A DNA stretch of 41,748 bases from an uncultured Clostridia bacterium (GCA_904419945.1 CAJFTM010000007.1:1-41748); one strand, 5' to 3'; shown: positions 33,909 through 41,655, counted from the stretch's first letter. The notes: generated from the sequence alone by a model not told the origin. Made by a program: numbers and translations.

Positions 33909-34466
33909 TTATGCGCTGTATTTTTGTGCACCGCTCGGTAAATCGAAAACATCCTGCGCATAACGAGTGATCCCTTCCGAAATTCGTTCGGCAAGCTCCC
34001 AGACAAGTTTGAGTCTCGTCAGATTTAAGAGCGAGTAGTTGAAGAGCGAGCGTTCGGCTACAATGCCGAGGATCCCGACATCGCCGATCCGCTGCAATTT
34101 TTTATTGGCTCCGAGACCTGGGAACAGCCCTCCGTCCGTTACTTTGATCAGTCCGATGTCGCCCGCATCGCCGACAGCTGCATCGACGGCAATGATCGGC
34201 TGATCGGGATGTGTCTCTCTTAAAAATTCGTGCATATATCCGATTTCTTTTGCAGTGATCGTATTTTGCAAGGTGCCATAGATAAAAAAGGGTGTTCTCT
34301 TGATTTGCGTCAATAGAGACCCGCAGACAGGACCGACGCAGTCTCCGATTGTTAAATCACTTCCGATGCAGACGATGACGGGCGTTTTCCCATGTAAAAT
34401 GTGCTGCAGTGCCAGCGAAATTCCACTGCACGACATTTTATTCCAAATGTGAAAGCAATATTCCAT
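33909..34466 (-). CDS. yyaC: YyaC-family (DUF1256) sporulation protein
   Basis: Protein of 185 aa of the YyaC family, related in fold to the germination protease GPR and conserved in endospore formers. Motifs: VIVCIGSDLTIGDCVGPVCG, YGTLQNTITAKEIG, IIAVDAAVGDAGDIGLIKVT and GGLFPGLGANKKLQRIGDVG. GGAGG lies before the ATG. It marks the organism as belonging to a spore-forming lineage. Its codons are notably more AT-rich than the flanking genes. It points toward the origin, against the leading-strand bias, next to the parS cluster; yyaC also lies near the par genes in Bacillus. Confidence 0.92.
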   Translation of the reverse strand: MEYCFHIWNKMSCSGISLALQHILHGKTPVIVCIGSDLTIGDCVGPVCGSLLTQIKRTPFFIYGTLQNTITAKEIGYMHEFLRETHPDQPIIAVDAAVGDAGDIGLIKVTDGGLFPGLGANKKLQRIGDVGILGIVAERSLFNYSLLNLTRLKLVWELAERISEGITRYAQDVFDLPSGAQKYSA

Positions 34467-34667
34467 TAAATTTTCCTCCGCGCATGAACTTGTCTATATA
34501 TCGCCCGTTTTGCGTTGATTTATACAAACAGTTTAAAAATCAATTCATTGCAATAATAAAATGCGTTTTACGTGGTTTTATTGGTATTTGTTTGTGTGAA
34601 AGTATGGATTGCATCATTTTGTAACATATTAGAGTGCGCATTTATTTTTTATATCGTTGTATTTTGA

Positions 34668-34703
34668 TTCTGTTCCATGTTTCATATGAAACATGGAACA
34701 GAA
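34668..34703. promoter_or_regulatory. 36-bp perfect palindrome with parS-like core
   Basis: Centre TGTTTCATATGAAACA: identical to the parS consensus except that the central CG is TA. The outer arms (TTCTGTTCCA and complement) are unique to this site. Confidence 0.6.
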
Positions 34704-34726
34704 CCGATTGTCATTCTCGCAAATTC

Positions 34727-34774
34727 AAAAACCAATCCATTATGTTTCATATGAAACATAATGGATTGGTTTTT
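34727..34774. promoter_or_regulatory. 48-bp perfect palindrome with parS-like core
   Basis: Same TGTTTCATATGAAACA centre, outer arms AAAAACCAATCCATTA and complement. The A and T tails would also make it a bidirectional terminator in RNA. Confidence 0.6.
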
Positions 34775-34809
34775 AAAAAAGATACTTGCGTCTGCTACTT
34801 TTATCCTAA

Positions 34810-34837
34810 TTCTAATGTTTCACGTGAAACATTAGAA
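34810..34837. promoter_or_regulatory. parS centromere site in a 28-bp palindrome
   Basis: TGTTTCACGTGAAACA at 34816-34831 is the exact canonical bacterial parS. It should be the loading site for ParB encoded 4.6 kb to the right. Confidence 0.92.
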
Positions 34838-34848
34838 AATTGAAGGTC

Positions 34849-34862
34849 GTTTCATATGAAAC
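34849..34862. promoter_or_regulatory. parS-like site with TA centre
   Basis: GTTTCATATGAAAC, 18 bp right of the canonical parS; arms do not extend beyond the core. Confidence 0.5.
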
Positions 34863-34951
34863 ATAAAAAGCCTCGATTTTTTGAAAAATCAGATATGCGC
34901 TAAGTAGAAATTTGCGAAAAAACATGAAAAATAGATGAAAGGAGGATAAAA

Positions 34952-35056
34952 ATTCCGGTTTTGGCAAAAATCTTTCGAGGAATCCTTGTCATTTTCTTTA
35001 AAGTGTGGTATGATAATTGCATGCTAAGGTTTTATCTTGGCGGAAGGTTCGGCTGA
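34952..35056 (+). CDS. Possible small ORF with ATT start
   Basis: A very good AGGAGG (34940-34944 region) is followed 7 bases later by ATT and an open frame of 34 codons (PVLAKIFRGILVIFFKVWYD then a basic end) that could form one membrane helix. A non-standard ATT start, no other evidence, and overlap with a promoter-like sequence make this weak. Confidence 0.2.
   Translation: MPVLAKIFRGILVIFFKVWYDNCMLRFYLGGRFG
34986..35014 (+). promoter_or_regulatory. Promoter upstream of ftsH leader
   Basis: TTGTCA, 17 bp, TATGAT. The predicted start is near 35021, more than 600 nt before ftsH. Confidence 0.65.
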
Positions 35057-35634
35057 GCAGAGCAGGCGTTTAAATGTTTGTTGTTCTGCGGCCGATTTGT
35101 CCGGTTTTGCAAAGAACGCTTTAATTTGCACATACTGCGTTGGGTGCAGATGCTGCACGGAAGTGAAATCGGCAATTTGTATCGGTTTGCCTGTCGGTCT
35201 TGCAAGAACTGAGTCGAAGACGACTGCGGCGGCGTAGCTGCCGTAAATCGACTTGATTTGTTCGATTCAGATACATTCGGCCGACCTCTGCTTGCGATGC
35301 ACGCATGGGCGTTAGCCAATGTTTTTTGCTGGCGGACGGATTCCCTGTCCTGTTCTGCAAACAGAGGGGAGCGGATGCAAAAGGCGGCGTGTGGGCGGTC
35401 AGCCCGCAATGGGATCGCAGCCCGTTTGAAAATAGCGCCCATTTGATATGGATGCGCTGCCTGCATTAAAGGTAAAATCATAATAGTAAAGTGCTAAACA
35501 ATATCTTTTCACGTGAAGCGCTCGCCGAAGAGTGCTATCCTTATAAAATACAGAAATAAATCTATTTGACGACAGAGCGTAGGCGCCGGTGCAAATGTGC
35601 CGGACATCCGCGCACGAAGGAGTATCGCTATTTC
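35021..35634 (+). other. Long gene-free leader before ftsH (possible structured RNA)
   Basis: No protein-coding frame is convincing on either strand. The stretch is rich in local dyads: GTGCAG-ATG-CTGCAC near 35145, AGTCG-AAGA-CGACT near 35212. If transcription starts at 35021 it forms a 614-nt 5' untranslated region for ftsH or an independent RNA. No internal terminator is obvious. A parS-like TTTCACGTGAA occurs at 35507-35517. Confidence 0.45.
35507..35518. promoter_or_regulatory. Degenerate parS-like site
   Basis: TTTCACGTGAAG: keeps the CACGTG core and most of the arms but differs from the 16-mer consensus in the outer bases. Confidence 0.35.
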
Positions 35635-37737
35635 ATGAGTAAATCATCCAAAATTTTGCTTTGGGCCATGCTCGGCGTCGTACTCGTGCTCATTCTGTCC
35701 ATCGTCCTCTCCAGCGTTCTTTCGAGCGCGCAGCGCAGAGAAGTGGACAATACCGAGTTTTTCAAGATCATCGCGTCCGACACCAACGAGTATAGCATCG
35801 ATGAGATCCAAATTGATTTGTACAACGTCAGCGCGATCGACCGCGACGGGGACTCCAATCGCGTGAATGTCGTCTATACGACGACCATCGGCCGCTTCAG
35901 CGAAGAGTATAACCGCATCATTGCCGCCGCCGAAAAGAACGGCATCAAACTCAACCAGGCGGATCCGAACGAGGGGAGCTGGGTCTCCTACCTCATCCCT
36001 CTCTTCGGCATCATCCTGGTCTGCGTCGTGTTCTGGCTGCTGATCCGCCAGACGCAGGGCGGGTCCAGCAAGGCGATGAACTACGCCAAGACCAAGGCGC
36101 GCGTCAATTCCAATATCAAGGTGCGCTTTTCCGATGTTGCCGGTGCGGAGGAGGAAAAGGCGGAGCTCGCAGAAGTAGTTGAGTTCTTAAAGTCCCCCCG
36201 CAAATTTTCCGAACTGGGCGCGCGCATCCCGCGCGGCATCCTGCTCGTCGGCCCTCCGGGCACCGGTAAGACGCTGTTCGCAAAGGCGGTGGCGGGGGAA
36301 GCGAACGTACCGTTCTTCTCCATTTCCGGTTCCGACTTCGTCGAGATGTTCGTCGGCGTGGGTGCCTCCCGCGTGCGCGACCTCTTCGATGCAGCAAAGA
36401 AGAGCCAGCCCTGCATCGTCTTTATCGACGAGATCGACGCGGTCGGCCGCCAGCGCGGCACCGGCCTCGGCGGCGGACACGACGAGCGCGAACAGACGCT
36501 CAACCAGCTGCTCGTGCAGATGGACGGCTTCGAGACCAACGACGGCATCATCGTCATGGCGGCGACAAACCGTGCGGATATCCTCGACCCCGCTCTGCTG
36601 CGTCCCGGCCGTTTCGACCGGCAGATCCACGTCAATCTTCCCGACGTGCGCGGCCGCGAACAGATCTTAAAGGTGCACGCGCGCAACAAACCGCTCGCGC
36701 CGGACGTCAACTTCAAGATCCTCGCGCGCATGACCAGCGGCTTTTCGGGGGCGGACCTCGAAAATCTGCTCAACGAGGCCGCCATCCTCACCGCGCGCGC
36801 CAATAAAAAGATGATCGGCAACAGCGAGCTGTTCGAGGGCATCAATAAGGTGCTGCTCGGCCCGCAGAAGAAGAGCCGCCTCGTCACCGAATCGGATAAG
36901 CGCATCACTGCCTATCACGAGAGCGGCCATGCGATCGTCGCCAAACTTTGCAAACACTGCGATCCCGTTCAGGAGGTCTCCATCATCGGCCGCGGCATGG
37001 CTGCCGGCTATACGATGACCCGCCCGGACAGCGACGACAACCACATCACCAAGGCGAAACTGCTCGACCTCGTTTGCGAGCTGCTCGGCGGCCGCGTCGC
37101 GGAAGAGTTGGTCATCAAGGATGTTTCCACCGGTGCTTCCAACGATCTGCAGCGCGTCACCGAAATCGTCCGCAAGATGGTCACCGAATGGGGCATGAGC
37201 GAGCGCGTCGGCTTGGTCACGTATAAATCGGATAATCCGATTTTCCTCGGCAGAGATATGGAGGCCCACAGCGGCTACTCGGAAGAGACCGCGGGCCTCA
37301 TCGACGAGGAGGTGCATAAGATTGTCGACGCCGCGCACGAGCGCGCCGTCAAAATGCTCACCGAAAAGCGCAAGGTGCTCGACAATATGGCGCGCGTGCT
37401 CATCGAGCGCGAGACCATCTATACAGACGAAGTGGATATGCTGCTCGACGGAGCCTCTGTCGATGAGATCTACGCCTTTATGGATAAGAACGAAAAGTCG
37501 GAGCAGGAAAATCCTTTCCAGCGCTTCGTGCAGCAGGAAGAGAAAAAGGTCCCGCCGGAAGAGGCCGTTCCCGCCGTGCATGGCAAGCCGGACGATGCGA
37601 AAAAGCCCGAGGAGGGCAGCGCATCCTCGCCGGCAGAAGCGTCCGGGCAGCCGTCCGAGCAGAAGGAAGGACCTGTCGACGGCGCTCCTTCCGAACAAGG
37701 TGCTTCGGAGAAAGATTCTTCAAAGGAAGATCGATAG
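35635..37737 (+). CDS. ftsH: ATP-dependent zinc metalloprotease FtsH
   Basis: Membrane AAA+ protease, 700 aa, degrading misfolded membrane proteins and regulators. TM1 at about residues 8-27, extracytoplasmic domain, TM2 at about residues 118-138, Walker A GPPGTGKT (206-213), Walker B FIDEIDAV, arginine-finger region RPGRFDRQI, and zinc site HESGH (428-432). The C-terminal 80 residues or so form an acidic, Pro/Ser-rich tail (ending [20 protein letters not shown]), longer than usual and probably disordered. Start at 35635 follows AAGGAG. No tilS-hpt precedes it, unlike Bacillus. Confidence 0.97.
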   Translation: MSKSSKILLWAMLGVVLVLILSIVLSSVLSSAQRREVDNTEFFKIIASDTNEYSIDEIQIDLYNVSAIDRDGDSNRVNVVYTTTIGRFSEEYNRIIAAAEKNGIKLNQADPNEGSWVSYLIPLFGIILVCVVFWLLIRQTQGGSSKAMNYAKTKARVNSNIKVRFSDVAGAEEEKAELAEVVEFLKSPRKFSELGARIPRGILLVGPPGTGKTLFAKAVAGEANVPFFSISGSDFVEMFVGVGASRVRDLFDAAKKSQPCIVFIDEIDAVGRQRGTGLGGGHDEREQTLNQLLVQMDGFETNDGIIVMAATNRADILDPALLRPGRFDRQIHVNLPDVRGREQILKVHARNKPLAPDVNFKILARMTSGFSGADLENLLNEAAILTARANKKMIGNSELFEGINKVLLGPQKKSRLVTESDKRITAYHESGHAIVAKLCKHCDPVQEVSIIGRGMAAGYTMTRPDSDDNHITKAKLLDLVCELLGGRVAEELVIKDVSTGASNDLQRVTEIVRKMVTEWGMSERVGLVTYKSDNPIFLGRDMEAHSGYSEETAGLIDEEVHKIVDAAHERAVKMLTEKRKVLDNMARVLIERETIYTDEVDMLLDGASVDEIYAFMDKNEKSEQENPFQRFVQQEEKKVPPEEAVPAVHGKPDDAKKPEEGSASSPAEASGQPSEQKEGPVDGAPSEQGASEKDSSKEDR

Positions 37738-37744
37738 TCAAATG

Positions 37745-37776
37745 CCGCCGCACCGCGCATCGGCGCGGTGCGGCGG
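37745..37776 (+). terminator. Hairpin after ftsH
   Basis: CCGCCGCACCGCGC, loop ATCG, GCGCGGTGCGGCGG, then A-rich rather than T-rich sequence; a weak terminator at best, so parA may partly be read from ftsH. Confidence 0.5.
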
Positions 37777-37829
37777 AAAAATGCGACCTGTGACCGCGAT
37801 ACGGTGAGAGACGAAAGAAGAGGTTTGCA

Positions 37830-38603
37830 ATGGGAAAGATCGTTTCGTTTTCCAATCAAAAGGGCGGCGTCGGCAAGACGACGACCTGCGTCAACATGGC
37901 GGCGTATATTGCCGAAGCGGGCAAAAAGGTGCTGTTGGTCGATATTGACCCGCAGGGCAACGCCACGACGGGTATGGGCATCAGCAAGAGTACGCTCAAA
38001 AAATCCGTCTACGAAGTGCTCATCAACGACGAAAAGGCGTCCGAGCATATCGTCCGCACAGAATTGCCCAATCTGGACCTGATCCCCTCCAACATCGACC
38101 TTGCCGGCGCGGAGGTGGAGCTCGTCTATCACAAAAACAGAGAAAAAGTTTTGAAAAATGCGCTCGAAGAGGTGCGCGGCAATTACGATTATATCTTTAT
38201 CGACTGCCCGCCTTCGCTCGGGCTTTTGACCATCAACGCGCTCGCCGCGGCAGATTCGGTCATTATCCCGATCCAGAGCGAATACTATGCGCTCGAAGGG
38301 TTGTCCCAGCTGATGAACTCGATCACGCTGGTCAAGCAGCACCTGAATCCCGCGCTGGATGTCGACGGCGTCGTGCTCACGATGTACGACAGCCGCGCCC
38401 TTATTTCCAAACAGATCGCCGACGAGATCAAAAAGTTTTTTACCCGGCGTCTGTTTGAGATCGTCGTTCCGCGCAACGTGCGTCTGGTCGAGGCTTCCTC
38501 TTATGGCAAGCCGATCTTGCTGCACGACCCCAAATGCACCGGTGCGCGCGCATATAAGGCGCTCACACAGGAGTACCTCGCGCGGGAAGAGAAGAAAAAG
38601 TAA
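37830..38603 (+). CDS. parA: Chromosome partitioning ATPase ParA (Soj)
   Basis: Deviant Walker-type ATPase of chromosome segregation, 257 aa. Walker A KGGVGKT at residues 11-17 with the signature Lys, DIDPQGNATTGMG, IFIDCPPSLGLLTINALAAA, IIPIQSEYYALEGLSQL. Binds DNA non-specifically as an ATP dimer and is stimulated by ParB. AGAGG precedes the ATG. In most Bacillota parB overlaps or follows within a few bases; here 817 bp separate them, containing structured-element copies. Confidence 0.97.
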   Translation: MGKIVSFSNQKGGVGKTTTCVNMAAYIAEAGKKVLLVDIDPQGNATTGMGISKSTLKKSVYEVLINDEKASEHIVRTELPNLDLIPSNIDLAGAEVELVYHKNREKVLKNALEEVRGNYDYIFIDCPPSLGLLTINALAAADSVIIPIQSEYYALEGLSQLMNSITLVKQHLNPALDVDGVVLTMYDSRALISKQIADEIKKFFTRRLFEIVVPRNVRLVEASSYGKPILLHDPKCTGARAYKALTQEYLAREEKKK

Positions 38604-38822
38604 TTTTTTCGCAGTGCAGCCGTGCCGTGAGCCGGGGCGGCTGCACGGTGCGAGCGGGAACGGCGAGAGAGGCCGCCGTTGTGCAGTCTGCCTGCAATGC
38701 GGGAAGGCCGGCCGCCGCGCCGGGCGTAAGGGGCGGGAGGCAGATCGTTTTGGAAAATCTGCTTGTTCGCTTGCCCGCTCAAAGCCGGATACAAATGTTC
38801 GCTCGGGCAAAAACGGCGCTTT
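38604..38822 (+). other. GC-rich gene-free sequence after parA
   Basis: Rich in short dyads (for example GTGCAGCCGTGCCG and complement-like CGGGGCGGCTGCAC at 38614-38647). It may be a degraded 5' part of the partial element copy that follows, but the alignment is too weak to claim. Confidence 0.35.
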
Positions 38823-38964
38823 GTGCAGGCAATATCGCTGCAGAAAATAGGTGCGCGCGTCCAAACGATGTTTTTTGGCAAAGCGCACGCGAATTGCTGC
38901 AAACTTGCGGCACGCGCAGAAAGAGAGAATGGTCCGAAATATATTTTGCAGAAATATATTTCGG
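38823..38964 (+). ncRNA. Structured intergenic element, partial copy 3
   Basis: Matches the second half of copy 2: GCAGGCAA, then arms GTGCGC/GCGCAC enclosing CCAAA/TTTGG (38851-38887), the hairpin GCTGCA-AACT-TGCGGC (38896-38911), the purine run AGAAAGAGAGAATGG, and a closing 13-bp hairpin CCGAAATATATTT with complement (38934-38964). The 5' half is lacking or too diverged. It lies 50 bp before copy 2 in the same direction. Confidence 0.5.
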
Positions 38965-39016
38965 TAAATAAAAAGAGCCTTTGATAAAGGCTAAAACATG
39001 GTTTTGCCTTTTTCCC

Positions 39017-39402
39017 TCCAATTGCCGCAGGGCTTGCGGAAGAGGTGAATGCGGTGCGCGCCTAATAAGGGGGGAGCCTCAAGGGCGCGCCGCGGAGGGG
39101 AAAGCCGTTCGGGTGTCCCCTTAAAATCGCAGGGGCTCGCAGGCAACAGCCTGCCGAGAGATCTGCGAGTACAAATTTAGATCACGGCGCGTGCCAAAAT
39201 CGCATTTTTGGCAAAGCGCTCACAAGTTGCCGCAAACCTGCGGCACGAGCAGGAAGAGTGAATGCACGGCATTTTTAGAGGTGTGCCTCAAAAGATGCCG
39301 CGCAGAGAAAGCCCCCGGCCGTTCCGGCCGCAGCGCGGTCGGCGGGGCCTTTCTAAAAATCACGGGAATTTGTTTCATCCGCTTGCAACAAATTTCGTGA
39401 AC
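39017..39402 (+). ncRNA. Structured intergenic element, copy 2 (candidate novel RNA)
   Basis: About 386 nt. Paired arms: 39025-39029 with 39035-39039; 39051-39062 with 39084-39093; 39136-39142 with 39163-39169; 39192-39199 with 39206-39213; 39229-39234 with 39239-39244; 39267-39272 with 39295-39300, enclosing GAGG-TGTG-CCTC (39278-39289); a GC-rich arm pair about 39305-39354; and a closing hairpin 39360-39400. Helices occupy the same order as in copy 1 but with different bases that still pair. Conserved single-stranded parts: GGAAGAGGTGAA, CCGTTCGGG, CGAGAGATCT, GGTGTGCC, AAAATCACG. The 3' hairpin ends 20 bp before parB and may be part of its leader. Confidence 0.65.
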
Positions 39403-39420
39403 TTATACAAGGAGGAACCC

Positions 39421-40356
39421 ATGAAAACACCGCCGAGAGGATTGGGCCGAGGGCTGTCCGCACTCTTTTCCGATACGGAAGAGGCGTACGGCCATGCCGC
39501 TAAATTTTCGCAGGAATCGCCCGCGTCGCCGCTGCCGGAGGACATCAAGGATCTGACCGAGGTCGACATCGACCTCGTCCGTCCCAATCCCAATCAGCCG
39601 CGCAAGCATTTTGATGAGGCCGCCCTCAACGAATTGGCCGATTCCATCAAAAAGCACGGGCTGATCATGCCCATCGTCGTCAATCGCATGGAGGACGGCA
39701 AGTACATGATCATCGCGGGCGAGCGCCGTTACCGCGCTTCCCGCATTGCCGGCAAGACCAAGATCCCCGTCGTCGTGCGCGAATATGATGACCGGCAGAT
39801 CAAGGAGATCTCCCTCATCGAAAATTTGCAGCGCGAGGACCTCAATCCGATCGAGGCCGCCAACGCGATGAAGCAGCTGATGGACGAGTATCACCTCACC
39901 CAGGAAGAGCTCGCCGAACGCATCGGCAAGTCTCGCCCGGCAGTGACCAATACGCTGCGCCTCCTCTCCCTCTCGCCGGAGGTCATTTCCCTCGTCTCGG
40001 CGGGCAAACTCAGTGCCGGCCATGCCCGCGCGCTCATTACGCTGCCGGAAGACGTGCAGTATAAACTTGCCGAAGACGCCATTAAAGACGGCCTCTCCGT
40101 GCGCGATATCGAGCGCAGCGTGCGCGAATATTTTGCCACTCCCGACGAGCTCGCCGAAAAGAAGGAGAAGAAAAAACAGCAGGTTTCGCTCGAATTGAAA
40201 GACCTCATCGAGCGCATGCGCCACGCTTTTAAGACCAAGGTCTCCCTCATCGGCAACGATAAAAAGGGTCGCATCTATATCGACTATTACAACACGGACG
40301 ATCTCAATCGCATCAGTGAGATCGTCGAGCTCGCGGAAGAAAAAGACCGCCGCTGA
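39421..40356 (+). CDS. parB: Chromosome partitioning protein ParB (Spo0J)
   Basis: Centromere-binding CTPase of 311 aa. Short basic N-terminus (KTPPRGLGRGLSALFSDT, the ParA-stimulating peptide), ParB/Srx CTP-binding domain with LVRPNPNQPRKHFDEAALNE and GERRYRAS, then the parS-binding HTH (YHLTQEELAERIGKSRPAVT, NTLRLLSLSPEV) and a C-terminal dimerisation domain. AAGGAGG precedes the ATG; upstream in-frame codons belong to the structured element. It should load at the parS at 34816. Confidence 0.97.
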   Translation: MKTPPRGLGRGLSALFSDTEEAYGHAAKFSQESPASPLPEDIKDLTEVDIDLVRPNPNQPRKHFDEAALNELADSIKKHGLIMPIVVNRMEDGKYMIIAGERRYRASRIAGKTKIPVVVREYDDRQIKEISLIENLQREDLNPIEAANAMKQLMDEYHLTQEELAERIGKSRPAVTNTLRLLSLSPEVISLVSAGKLSAGHARALITLPEDVQYKLAEDAIKDGLSVRDIERSVREYFATPDELAEKKEKKKQQVSLELKDLIERMRHAFKTKVSLIGNDKKGRIYIDYYNTDDLNRISEIVELAEEKDRR

Positions 40357-40417
40357 AAAATTTTCTTCCTCCGGCGGCGCTTAGTCTGTTTCCTTTTACG
40401 CGCGCGACATATATATA

Positions 40418-40449
40418 AATAAAAATAAAAGAGCGGCCCGCCGGGCCGC
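40418..40449 (-). terminator. Terminator of the small membrane-protein gene
   Basis: On the minus strand GCGGCCCG-G-CGGGCCGC followed by TCTTTTATTTTTATT. Confidence 0.8.
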
Positions 40450-40457
40450 CGATGCAA

Positions 40458-40491
40458 GAGCGCGCCTCTCCGGATGACGGGAGGCGCGCTC
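40458..40491 (+). terminator. Probable parB terminator
   Basis: GAGCGCGCCTC and GAGGCGCGCTC around a 12-base loop, then GATCGTTTTC. Also in the 3' trailer of the convergent gene. Confidence 0.5.
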
Positions 40492-40500
40492 GATCGTTTT

Positions 40501-40827
40501 CTATTCATCCTTTTTCTGCGGAGAGGGCGTCGGTCCCGTCTGCGTTTCCGCTGCGTCCGCATCCGTATCCGCGTCGCTGCCCGTATCGGCATCGGCCGCA
40601 TCCTCTTTGGATGTAAAGGGGATGGGCGTCGGCTTGCCCGCGTTTTCTTTGGCTTCCTTCTCTTCCTGCAGGTATTTGAAGAGCAGGCACAGCACAAAGA
40701 GCAGCGCCGCGGCGGCCGCACAGCCGAAGGCGGGGATCAGCGTATCCGCTAAAATGGCCGCAAAGATGCAGGCCGTAACGAGTACCGCCGATGCAACGGC
40801 ACAGATCATTCGCAAAATTTTAAACAT
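40501..40827 (-). CDS. Small membrane protein with acidic disordered tail
   Basis: Unrecognised 108-aa protein: two transmembrane helices (about residues 6-26 and 30-50), a short charged linker (KYLQEEKEAKENAGK) and a low-complexity tail rich in Asp, Ala and Thr (DAADADTGSDADTDADAAET). AAAGGA lies 8 nt before the ATG, and a promoter is present. No family or function can be assigned. Convergent with parB. Confidence 0.75.
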   Translation of the reverse strand: MFKILRMICAVASAVLVTACIFAAILADTLIPAFGCAAAAALLFVLCLLFKYLQEEKEAKENAGKPTPIPFTSKEDAADADTGSDADTDADAAETQTGPTPSPQKKDE

Positions 40828-40872
40828 TTTTCAATCCTTTCCGGGCGGCCGATTTGCGTTTTGCCCGGGGCT

Positions 40873-40894
40873 GCGCCGTTTGCGGCGCTTTTTT
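40873..40894 (+). terminator. Terminator within the 5' region of the small membrane-protein gene
   Basis: GCGCCG, loop TTTG, CGGCGC, then TTTTTT on the plus strand. It blocks plus-strand transcription from reaching the rRNA promoters. Confidence 0.75.
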
Positions 40895-40897
40895 CTT

Positions 40898-40927
40898 ATT
40901 ATAACATATCTGTGCCCGCGGCGGCAA
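40898..40927 (-). promoter_or_regulatory. Promoter of the small membrane-protein gene
   Basis: Minus strand TTGCCG (40927-40922), 18 bp, TATAAT (40903-40898). Confidence 0.65.
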
Positions 40928-41055
40928 GTTATTTGATTCGGTTTCGCGGGGCAAGATATCTTGTGGTCTTGCAGGGAGCAAAAACGCAGTATCTCGTATG
41001 CCGTAAAAATTGCCCGAAAAAAGTCAAAAAAAACGAAAAAAGTGCGAAAAATCAG

Positions 41056-41084
41056 TTGACTTTGCAGGAGGAATATAGTATTAT
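41056..41084 (+). promoter_or_regulatory. rRNA promoter P1
   Basis: TTGACT, 17 bp, TATTAT; A-rich sequence upstream could act as UP element. Initially transcribed region contains GCTGTCGCGTGAGGAGCGCG. Confidence 0.75.
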
Positions 41085-41172
41085 AGCCAAGCTGTCGCGT
41101 GAGGAGCGCGGCGCCCCATCATCGGCCGGCCGGTCAGTGCGGAAAAACATCTTAAAAAGTTGTTTAAAACGC

Positions 41173-41201
41173 TTGACAAACGGAATCCGGTATGATATGA
41201 T
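41173..41201 (+). promoter_or_regulatory. rRNA promoter P2
   Basis: TTGACA, 17 bp, TATGAT; A/T-rich upstream stretch; GGCTGTCGCGTGAGGAACGC follows. Confidence 0.85.
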
Positions 41202-41299
41202 AGGCAGGCTGTCGCGTGAGGAACGCGCTGCCGCCGCATCGATCAGAGAGATCGGTTCCAGGCAAACGAAAAATTTCTTAAAAAAGTTTTTCAAAATGC

Positions 41300-41328
41300 T
41301 TGACAAATCGATTCTGATATGATATGAT
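41300..41328 (+). promoter_or_regulatory. rRNA promoter P3
   Basis: TTGACA, 17 bp, TATGAT; spacer ends in GATATGA as in P2; AGGCTGTCGCGTGAG follows. Confidence 0.85.
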
Positions 41329-41425
41329 GGATAGGCTGTCGCGTGAGACAAGCCGCATACCGCTGACAAGGAAATGGCGGCAAGCAAGATCGAAAAAACT
41401 TTTTAAAAAAGTTGACGAAAAATGC

Positions 41426-41454
41426 TTGACAAACTTTCCTGAATATGGTATGAT
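41426..41454 (+). promoter_or_regulatory. rRNA promoter P4
   Basis: TTGACA, 17 bp, TATGAT; last of the array, about 200 bp before the 16S gene. Confidence 0.85.
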
Positions 41455-41460
41455 AGGTAG

Positions 41461-41655
41461 GCTCTCTCACAAAGAGCACCGAACGATGTTCGGTTTGACG
41501 CAGATTAAAAATTGAATAGAAGGAAATGAATTAAATATTTTCGAAAGAAAATGTTTGAAAGTTTCTGTCAATTAACTTTTAGTACACAAGTACTCAAAGA
41601 ACAGTCAGCAAATAACGTTAGAGCAGTTGTTCGCAAGAACAGCTTTAAACAATTA
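41461..41655 (+). other. rRNA operon leader
   Basis: AT-rich transcribed leader. Contains the hairpin AGTTGTTC-GCAA-GAACAGCT near 41625-41645, a likely processing or antitermination element. Confidence 0.6.

Noticed and set aside
35032..35481. 149-codon minus-strand frame before ftsH
   Set aside because: No ribosome-binding site, no recognisable domain and an amino-acid composition unlike real proteins here; more likely non-coding.
9930..39402. Element as a MITE or insertion sequence
   Set aside because: No terminal inverted repeats, target-site duplications or transposase fragment could be found, and internal sequence has diverged while pairing is kept.
40861..41322. 153-codon open frame over the rRNA promoters
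   Set aside because: No ribosome-binding site, and it runs through the repeated promoter units, which explains its repeated Leu-Ser-Arg-Glu-Glu pieces.
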